A stretch of 5,289 nucleotides of DNA. It comes from an uncultured Eubacteriales bacterium (GTDB lineage: Bacteria > Bacillota > Clostridia > Oscillospirales > Acutalibacteraceae). This document shows positions 1 through 5,289 of this stretch, one piece after another. The position numbers and the translations under genes were made by a program. Each line of letters starts with the position of its first letter. The stretch's first letter is position 1. Under the pieces are notes generated by a model. That model searched no databases. It had not been told where the DNA came from and worked only from the letters and a program-made list of their open reading frames with translations. The DNA is taken from the NCBI GenBank assembly GCA_900317795.1, contig ONIF01000152.1, forward strand, positions 3,864 through 9,152. The letters run 5' to 3'.

Positions 1-480
1 GTTAAGACCTTCATAGGCAAGACCGCCCGACAATGCACCGTCACCGATAACGGCTATGGTGTAGTGATTGTCTTTTGAAATGTTGCCTGCACAGGATATG
101 CCGAAAGCGGCAGAGATAGAAGTACTGCTGTGTCCCGTGTCAAAGCTGTCATAGGGACTTTCATTTCTTTTCGGAAAGCCCGAAAGCCCGTTTTCTTTGC
201 GAATGGTGTGAATTTGGTTTTTACGCCCCGTAATAATTTTATGTGCATAGGATTGGTGTCCTACGTCCCAGACCAGCTTGTCAACAGGCATATTGAAAAC
301 TTTATGTATAGCGAGAGTGAGTTCGACTACACCCAAATTGGAAGCCAAATGACCACCGTTTTCGGAAACGGTTTCTATAATAACCGTTCTGATTTCATCA
401 GCAAGTTCATTCAATTCATACTCTGAAAGATTTTTAATATCAGTCGGAGAGTTAATATTATCTAAAATTTTATGTGACAT
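1..480 (-). CDS. dxs: 1-deoxy-D-xylulose-5-phosphate synthase, N-terminal part (cut by window edge)
   Basis: This gene encodes the thiamine-diphosphate-dependent enzyme that condenses pyruvate with glyceraldehyde 3-phosphate to make DXP, the first step of the MEP isoprenoid pathway in the cytosol. The ATG at 478-480 opens a frame that stays open to the window edge, giving 160 of an expected ~620 residues. Family signatures are clear: INSPTDIK near residues 9-16, GGHLASNLGVVELT at 42-55, WDVGHQSYAHKI at 71-82, GLSGFPKR at 98-105, DTGHSSTSIS at 114-123, and the ThDP/Mg-binding GDGALSGG at 146-153 (Asp147 is the expected metal ligand). A GGAG Shine-Dalgarno site at 490-493 lies 9 nt before the ATG, which supports this start. 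The gene is 61 bp downstream of ispA and has its own promoter in that gap. The C-terminal pyrimidine-binding and transketolase C domains lie outside the window. Confidence 0.97.
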   Translation of the reverse strand, partial: MSHKILDNINSPTDIKNLSEYELNELADEIRTVIIETVSENGGHLASNLGVVELTLAIHKVFNMPVDKLVWDVGHQSYAHKIITGRKNQIHTIRKENGLSGFPKRNESPYDSFDTGHSSTSISAAFGISCAGNISKDNHYTIAVIGDGALSGGLAYEGLN

Positions 481-492
481 TTTAAACTACTC

Positions 493-508
493 CAAAACAA
501 TCGTTTTG
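493..508. promoter_or_regulatory. Short dyad in the dxs leader, possible operator or weak hairpin
   Basis: Six-base arms (CAAAAC at 493-498 and GTTTTG at 503-508) flank a 4-base centre. The dyad spans the predicted dxs transcription start and touches the first G of the GGAG ribosome-binding site. It could be a protein-binding site or a weak RNA hairpin near the ribosome-binding site. With only two G:C pairs and no U-run following it, it is unlikely to be a terminator, and chance cannot be excluded in such AT-rich sequence. Confidence 0.3.
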
Positions 509-512
509 AATA

Positions 513-541
513 ATTATACTATAATATTTATGTTTATGCAA
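513..541 (-). promoter_or_regulatory. Predicted sigma-A promoter for dxs
   Basis: On the minus strand, TTGCAT (536-541) and TATAAT (513-518) are separated by exactly 17 bp, with an AT-rich spacer. The predicted transcription start is near 505-507, giving a leader of about 25 nt before the dxs ATG. The -35 box begins immediately after the ispA stop codon (542-544), so the whole promoter fits the otherwise unexplained 61-bp gap in a tightly packed operon. The -10 hexamer is one arm of the perfect dyad ATTATA-G-TATAAT, so a TATAAT also exists on the other strand, but I found no matching -35 there. Confidence 0.75.
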
Positions 542-1408
542 TTATTTTTTTCTGTCACGGAGATAGTATGCAAAATTCTCAAGTTCAGTTATATCACCGT
601 CAAATTTTTTAAGGTATTCAACGGCTTTTTCGGTAAGGTCACTGCTTATTTTTCTGCACTCGTCAATTCCCAAAAGAGATACATAAGTAGATTTATTATT
701 TTCGTAGTCACTTCCGACAGGCTTTCCAAGAGTTTCGGTGTCAGATGTTACGTCAAGAATATCATCAACTATTTGAAAAGCGATACCGATATTTTCGGCA
801 TAGCCGACAGCGGATTGAATTTGTTCCTCACTTGCCCCTGCCGATATGCAGCCCATGACACAAGCGGCAGCTATTAAAGCACCTGTTTTTTTCTTGTCCA
901 TGATTTGCAGAGTTTCAAGAGGGATTTTTTTATTTTCGCTTTCGAGGTCGATAATCTGACCGCCAATCATTCCGACAGCACCTGCATATTTGGCAAGGGT
1001 GAAAGCAGCTTTTGCACATTTTTCATAGCCGTTGAGAGAAACGGCTTTTTGGGAAAGAGCGGTTTCAAATGCAAGAGTCAAAAGCCCGTCACCGCCCAAA
1101 AGTGCAGCGGCTTCTCCGAAAACTTTATGATTGGTAGGCTTTCCACGCCTTAAATCATCATTATCCATGCATGGCAAATCGTCATGTATAAGAGAGTAAG
1201 TGTGTATCATTTCGACTGCACACGCAAACGGCATGGCATTTGTTTCAGAACCTCCGCAGAGTTTCGCAAATTCAAGTACAAGGAAAGGTCTGATTCTCTT
1301 GCCGCCTGCCGAAAGGCTGTATTCCATGGAGGAAACAACGGTTTTTATTTTGTCATCTGTTTCGGGAAGATAGGATAACAATTCTTTTTCAAAATTTGGC
1401 ATATCCAT
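542..1408 (-). CDS. ispA: Farnesyl diphosphate synthase (geranyltranstransferase), type II bacterial
   Basis: This cytosolic trans-prenyltransferase condenses IPP with DMAPP and then with geranyl diphosphate to give farnesyl diphosphate (C15), the precursor of undecaprenyl phosphate and other isoprenoids. The 288-residue length is normal. Signatures in order are GGKRIRP at 35-41 (IPP binding), the first Asp-rich motif DDLPCMD at 76-82 followed by DDLRRGKPT, GGQIIDL at 149-155, KTGAL at 174-178, the second Asp-rich motif FQIVDDILD ending at 219, and LGKPVGSD followed by NKSTY at about 228-242. The two-residue insertion inside the first Asp-rich motif is the hallmark of bacterial FPP synthases, as opposed to longer-chain synthases. 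Exact chain length still cannot be proven from sequence. The start was chosen because GGAGGGG (1414-1420), inside the last xseB codons, sits 5 nt before this ATG. Met3 is a less well spaced alternative. The xseB stop is 2 nt upstream, which suggests translational coupling. Confidence 0.95.
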   Translation of the reverse strand: MDMPNFEKELLSYLPETDDKIKTVVSSMEYSLSAGGKRIRPFLVLEFAKLCGGSETNAMPFACAVEMIHTYSLIHDDLPCMDNDDLRRGKPTNHKVFGEAAALLGGDGLLTLAFETALSQKAVSLNGYEKCAKAAFTLAKYAGAVGMIGGQIIDLESENKKIPLETLQIMDKKKTGALIAAACVMGCISAGASEEQIQSAVGYAENIGIAFQIVDDILDVTSDTETLGKPVGSDYENNKSTYVSLLGIDECRKISSDLTEKAVEYLKKFDGDITELENFAYYLRDRKK

Positions 1409-1410
1409 TT

Positions 1411-1582
1411 TTACCCCTCCAATTCTGAAATCAAAGTAATTTTCTGTTCGGCATTTTTGAGAGTTTCATAACATTCTTTTGCAAGCTTTGTGCCTTTTTC
1501 AAACATCTCTATTGACTGTTCGAGAGAGAGTTTTCCGCTTTCCAACTGTTTAACGGTTTCTTCAAGCTGTGATATGGTTTCT

Positions 1583-1593
<11 letters not shown>
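1411..1593 (-). CDS. xseB: Exodeoxyribonuclease VII small subunit
   Basis: This is the small subunit of ExoVII, which binds several-fold to each XseA and is needed for processive degradation of single-stranded DNA to oligonucleotides. The 60-residue protein matches the family: an N-terminal helix (YEETISQLEETVKQLESG), a short turn (KLSLEQSIEMFEKG, residues 21-34), and a second helix (TKLAKECYETLKNAEQKI), forming a helical hairpin. It is compact compared with the roughly 80-residue E. coli and B. subtilis proteins, mainly at the ends, but the core is intact. Its ATG overlaps the end of xseA by 11 bp, and its AGGAGG ribosome-binding site lies inside the last xseA codons, so the two subunits are probably translationally coupled. 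Confidence 0.95.
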
Positions 1594-2790
<1,197 letters not shown>

Positions 2791-2794
<4 letters not shown>

Positions 2795-3849
2795 TGAAGC
2801 ACCTCTATTTTCAGTTGACCGTCTTGAGCGTCGGGCAAATCATAACCTAAATGCAGGCAAGCCGCTTTTGTGATACATCTTCCACGGGGAGTTCTGTTTA
2901 AAAATCCTATCTGCATGAGATACGGCTCAATGACATCTTCAATGGTGACGGCTTCTTCACCGATAGCAGCGGCAAGTGTTTCCAAGCCGACAGGACCGCC
3001 CCTGTAAAATTTCACAATAGCCGATAACATACGTCTGTCGTTAGCGTCAAGACCGAGTTCGTCTATTTCAAGACGTTCAAGGGCAATTTTGGCAGTTTGG
3101 AGAGTGATAATGCCGTTGGATAAGACTTGTGCAAAGTCACGCACACGCTTTAACATACGGTTGGCAATACGTGGAGTACCTCTTGAACGTGAGGCAATTT
3201 CCAAAGCCCCGTCGGGTTCTATGGGGATATTTAAAATGCCTGCACTTCTTGTAACGATTTTGGCGAGTTCTTGGGGAGTATATAATTCCAATCTTAAACA
3301 TACACCGAATCTGTCACGCAAAGGGGCAGTTAATTGACCTGCTCTTGTAGTTGCACCGACAAGAGTGAAACGGGGGAGGGGCAAATGATAAGCTGCCGCC
3401 ATTTGACCTTTACCCGTTACAATGTCAATCGCAAAATCTTCCATAGCGGGATATAAAATTTCCTCGACAGCTCGTGAAATGCGGTGAATTTCGTCTATGA
3501 ATAAAACATCACCGTCATTGAGATTGGTTAAAATAGCGGCTAAATCACCAGGTTTTTCAATGGCGGGACCTGACGTGATACGCAAATTTACGCCCATTTC
3601 ATTGGCAATAATACCCGAAAGGGTAGTTTTGCCAAGTCCGGGAGGACCGTATAATAAAACGTGGTCTAAACTTTCATGACGCTGTTTGGCGGCAGCCATG
3701 AATACGGCTAAATTTTGTTTTGCCTTTTCCTGACCGATGTAGTCTTTCAGACTTCGGGGACGTAAAGGATTATCGCCCTCGTCACCCATGATTTCGGTAG
3801 GGGCAACAATTCTATCTTCATATCTGTTTTCAAAATCCATTTCAGACAT
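2791..3849 (-). CDS. ruvB: Holliday junction branch-migration ATPase RuvB
   Basis: RuvB is the AAA+ motor that, as two hexameric rings flanking a RuvA core, drives branch migration of Holliday junctions. Its 352 residues are close to the usual ~340. The N-terminal region carries LRPRSLKDYIGQEKAKQNL (29-47). Walker A is GPPGLGKTT (68-76), Walker B is LFIDEIHR (116-123), sensor 1 is GATTRAG (165-171), the arginine-finger region is PLRDRFG (176-182), and sensor 2 is SRGTPRIANR (222-231). The C-terminal winged-helix DNA-binding domain begins around GLDANDRRML (266-275), includes FYRGGPVGLETLA (281-293), and ends with RTPRGR (319-324). The ATG at 3847-3849 follows AGGA with a 9-nt spacer. Met4 is a possible but poorer start. 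The ruvA stop is 6 nt upstream and xseA overlaps the 3' end by 4 nt. Confidence 0.98.
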
Positions 3850-3855
3850 AGTATT

Positions 3856-4461
3856 TTATCCTTTCTTTCCGATCGCTTTAAGGGTAGATGAAATAATCTG
3901 TTCAACGGACATATCGGGAGAAATGCCGTTCATAAAGGGAATGACATCATCGGGGGAATATCCCAGTACAGCCAATGCCCCGATAGCCTGTGAAACATTT
4001 CCGCCCGTGACAGAAACAGTTGCCGAGCCTGTTTGAACAGTTTCGGGGAGAATGGCAAGCTTTTTAATTTTGTCTTTGAGTTCAAGAACAATACGTTGAG
4101 CCAATTTGTTTCCGACACCTGCCGCACGGGTAAGGGATTTTGTATCACCGTTTGCGACGGCAAGGGCAAACTGTTCGGGCGAGAGTTCGGAAAGAATTGC
4201 AACAGCAACTTTTGCCCCGACACCGCTGACGGATATCAAAATTTTAAAAGTATTGAGTTCTTCCTGAGTGCGAAAACCGCATAATTCGATATTGTCCTCT
4301 TTGACAATCATGTGAGTGTAAAGCATAGCATTTTCGTTGATATGGGGCATGGTTTTAATGGTGTTAAGGCTTGTCATGCACTTGTAGCCGACACCTCCGC
4401 ATTCTATCACGACAAAATCACGTTCACTGTGAATGAGTTTTCCGTTAAGGCTGTATATCAT
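3856..4461 (-). CDS. ruvA: Holliday junction DNA-binding protein RuvA
   Basis: RuvA is the tetrameric protein that holds a Holliday junction in a square-planar form and loads RuvB onto it. With the start used here it has 201 residues, matching the family. Residues 1-63 form the OB-fold domain I (MIYSLNGKL, then CGGVGYKC). VKEDNIELCGF (53-63) contains Glu55 and Asp56, which correspond to the acidic pin of E. coli RuvA. Two helix-hairpin-helix motifs follow: ISVSGVGAKVAVAIL (76-90) and LTRAAGVGNKLAQRI (110-124). A flexible linker leads to the RuvB-binding domain III (about 155-200, with ALAVLGYSPDDV). A longer frame begins at 4527, but those 22 extra residues overlap ruvC and are not family-like. 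The ATG at 4459-4461 forms an ATGA overlap with the ruvC stop and has AGAGGAG 10 nt upstream. Confidence 0.97.
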   Translation of the reverse strand: MIYSLNGKLIHSERDFVVIECGGVGYKCMTSLNTIKTMPHINENAMLYTHMIVKEDNIELCGFRTQEELNTFKILISVSGVGAKVAVAILSELSPEQFALAVANGDTKSLTRAAGVGNKLAQRIVLELKDKIKKLAILPETVQTGSATVSVTGGNVSQAIGALAVLGYSPDDVIPFMNGISPDMSVEQIISSTLKAIGKKG

Positions 4462-4973
4462 CTTATAATTACTCCTCTTTGATTTAAAAGATTTTTTAAG
4501 TTGGTAGCCGAACTTTGTGCATGGCATATTGCAATAGCAAGAGCATCGGCTGTATCGTCGGGCTTGGGGACTTTATCAAGCTTCAAAAGCCGTCTTGTCA
4601 TTTCCATAACTTGCGGTTTGTGAGCCTGCCCGTAGCCCGTGACGGCAGACTTTACCTGTAAAGGCGTGTATTCGCTGACAGGCATATTATTATTTTGAGC
4701 GGCAAGGAGAATAACCCCTCTTGCCTCGGCAACGGGAATGGCAGTTTTCTGGTTATTTTGAAAGTAAAGTTTTTCGATAGCCATTTCATCGGGATTGTTT
4801 TTGATAATAACAGAGATAATGCCGTTGTAGATTTGCTGTAAGCGAAGTCCGAAAGGAGTATCTGCATCAGTGGTTATCGCACCGAAATCGAGAGGTTTGT
4901 ACCGACCGCCCGAAAATTCGATTACACCGTAGCCGATAGTGGCATAACCGGGGTCTATTCCTAATATTTTCAC
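4458..4973 (-). CDS. ruvC: Holliday junction resolvase RuvC (GTG start)
   Basis: RuvC is the dimeric Mg-dependent endonuclease of the RNase H fold that resolves Holliday junctions by symmetric nicking. The 171 residues match the family (E. coli 173). The catalytic acidic residues are all present: Asp7 in GIDPGYATIGYG, Glu67 in AIEKLYF, and Asp140 and Asp143 in KPDDTADALAIAICH (137-151). EYTPLQVKSAVTGYGQAHKPQV (101-122) is the conserved DNA-binding segment. The start codon is GTG (4971-4973). The overlapping ATG one base upstream is out of frame and is followed directly by a stop. A GAGGA ribosome-binding site about 7 nt upstream supports the GTG. This is the first gene of the minus-strand operon and overlaps ruvA by 4 bp. 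Confidence 0.97.
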   Translation of the reverse strand: MKILGIDPGYATIGYGVIEFSGGRYKPLDFGAITTDADTPFGLRLQQIYNGIISVIIKNNPDEMAIEKLYFQNNQKTAIPVAEARGVILLAAQNNNMPVSEYTPLQVKSAVTGYGQAHKPQVMEMTRRLLKLDKVPKPDDTADALAIAICHAQSSATNLKNLLNQRGVIIR

Positions 4974-4980
4974 ATTTTAT

Positions 4981-5008
4981 TCCTCATTCCTCATTTTTCA
5001 TTTCCCAT
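4981..5008 (-). repeat. Four-unit degenerate heptamer repeat in the ruvC leader, including a doubled ribosome-binding site
   Basis: Read on the minus strand, this stretch is ATGGGAA, ATGAAAA, ATGAGGA, ATGAGGA: four consecutive 7-base units of form ATGRRRA, the last two identical. The final unit supplies the GAGGA ribosome-binding site for the ruvC GTG, and the previous unit is an exact copy 7 nt further upstream. Each unit starts with an ATG that opens only a five-codon frame. The frame starting at 4987 (ATG AGG AAT AAA ATG TGA) ends on a stop overlapping the ruvC GTG. The repeat pattern is directly visible, but any regulatory role is speculation. Confidence 0.6.
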
Positions 5009-5010
5009 TC

Positions 5011-5039
5011 ATTATAGCATATTTTTTTATTTATATCAA
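5011..5039 (-). promoter_or_regulatory. Predicted sigma-A promoter of the ruvCAB-xseAB-ispA operon, extended -10
   Basis: On the minus strand, TTGATA (5034-5039) and TATAAT (5011-5016) are separated by 17 bp. TG at 5018-5019 forms an extended -10 (TGCTATAAT). The predicted start of transcription is near 5003-5005, giving a leader of about 30 nt before the ruvC GTG. There is no other strong promoter until the ispA-dxs gap, so this one probably drives all six upstream genes. Confidence 0.8.
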
Positions 5040-5071
5040 CAAATCTTTGTCCAAAAAACAGGGTAATTAAG

Positions 5072-5100
5072 TTGACAATAGATAAAAACCATGATAAAAT
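5072..5100 (+). promoter_or_regulatory. Predicted sigma-A promoter of the plus-strand zinc-ribbon gene
   Basis: A consensus TTGACA (5072-5077) and TAAAAT (5095-5100) are separated by 17 bp. TG at 5092-5093 gives an extended -10 (TGATAAAAT). Transcription should start near 5106-5108, about 25 nt before the ATG at 5132. It faces away from the ruvC promoter, with 32 bp between the two -35 boxes, so both could share a regulator binding in 5040-5071. I see no clear dyad there. Confidence 0.78.
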
Positions 5101-5131
5101 GAAAACAAAAAATAATATATGGGGTGAAAAT

Positions 5132-5289
5132 ATGAAAAAGTTAAAATGTAAATCGTGTTTAAATATATGGTATGTTGATGATTACAGGCTGAATGACCAA
5201 AAATATTGTCCATGCTGTTGTGCGAAAATCACAAAAGAAGTGTCGCTCGGTGAGGTTGACACACCGCCAAAGGCGATTTATGATTACAT
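5132..5289 (+). CDS. Unidentified zinc-ribbon-like protein, N-terminal part (cut by window edge)
   Basis: I do not recognise this gene. The frame opens at ATG 5132-5134, preceded by a good ribosome-binding site GGGGTGA (5121-5127) and a strong promoter, and it stays open to the window edge for 52 codons plus 2 bases. The N-terminus has no signal peptide or membrane segment. It carries Cys6-x2-Cys9 (KCKSCLN) and, 16 residues later, Cys26-x2-Cys29 inside KYCPCCCAKI, where three cysteines are adjacent (28-30). The spacing is that of a small zinc ribbon, so Zn binding is likely. The following residues (EVSLGEVDTPPKAIYDY) look like a linker to a further domain. The ribbon could serve DNA or RNA binding or protein contacts. 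The gene is transcribed divergently from the ruv operon, so a functional link is not implied. Confidence 0.75.
   Translation, partial: MKKLKCKSCLNIWYVDDYRLNDQKYCPCCCAKITKEVSLGEVDTPPKAIYDY

Noticed and set aside
520..525. TATAAT on the plus strand in the ispA-dxs gap, suggesting an antisense promoter into ispA.
   Set aside because: It arises from the palindrome around the minus-strand -10 box, and no -35-like hexamer lies about 17 bp upstream on the plus strand.
481..541. Possible rho-independent terminator between ispA and dxs.
   Set aside because: The only dyads are AT-rich, have at most two G:C pairs and no following U-run on the minus strand, so read-through from ispA is expected.
506..877. 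Plus-strand open frame of 123 codons opposite ispA.
   Set aside because: It is antisense to a clear ispA gene, has no plausible family features, and is rich in Phe/Lys/Ser runs typical of the reverse complement of a coding frame.
3930..4223. Second minus-strand frame of 97 codons inside ruvA, and similar frames inside xseA (1942-2151) and ruvC (4652-4867).
   Set aside because: They are shifted frames within well-supported genes, with no own ribosome-binding site and no family resemblance.
4462..4527. Upstream ATG that would extend RuvA by 22 residues.
   Set aside because: The extension overlaps the ruvC 3' end and is Lys/Ser-rich, unlike RuvA N-termini. The MIYSLNGKL start matches the family and has a proper ribosome-binding site and ATGA coupling.
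5119..5126. ATG GGG TGA two-codon frame just before the zinc-ribbon gene.
   Set aside because: It lies within the ribosome-binding site itself and has no ribosome-binding site of its own, so it is most likely chance.

Overview
The window looks like a chromosomal housekeeping stretch from a low-to-moderate GC Firmicute. It is most likely a member of the Clostridia, possibly Oscillospiraceae/Ruminococcus-like. This rests on purine-rich Shine-Dalgarno sites, textbook sigma-A promoters, AT-rich spacers, protein sequence style, and the xseA-xseB-ispA-dxs gene order typical of Firmicutes. The genus is an inference and was not tested.

Layout: seven tightly packed genes lie on the minus strand. In transcription order from right to left they are ruvC, ruvA, ruvB (Holliday-junction resolution), xseA, xseB (exodeoxyribonuclease VII), ispA (farnesyl diphosphate synthase) and dxs (first enzyme of the MEP isoprenoid pathway, cut by the left edge). 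Junctions are: ruvC/ruvA 4-bp overlap, ruvA/ruvB 6-bp gap, ruvB/xseA 4-bp ATGA overlap, xseA/xseB 11-bp overlap, xseB/ispA 2-bp gap, ispA/dxs 61-bp gap. The first six genes can be read as one transcript from an extended -10 promoter just upstream of ruvC. The ispA-dxs gap holds a second sigma-A-type promoter, so dxs can be expressed both by read-through and independently.

At the right edge, a 158-bp divergent intergenic region (4974-5131) holds back-to-back promoters. One serves the ruv operon and the other serves a plus-strand gene, of which only the first 52 codons are visible. That gene encodes a small Cys-rich zinc-ribbon-like protein of unknown function.

Functionally, RuvA and RuvB form the branch-migration motor and RuvC cuts the junction. 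XseA and XseB form the single-strand nuclease ExoVII. IspA and Dxs supply isoprenoid precursors for undecaprenyl phosphate, quinones and prenylated products. All key catalytic residues I checked are present and no gene looks broken. I see no mobile element, CRISPR array, RNA gene or defence system, and no convincing previously undescribed system. The items most worth a second look are the joined ruv and xse-isp-dxs clusters, the heptamer repeat in the ruvC leader, the internal dxs promoter with its dyad, and the unidentified zinc-ribbon gene.
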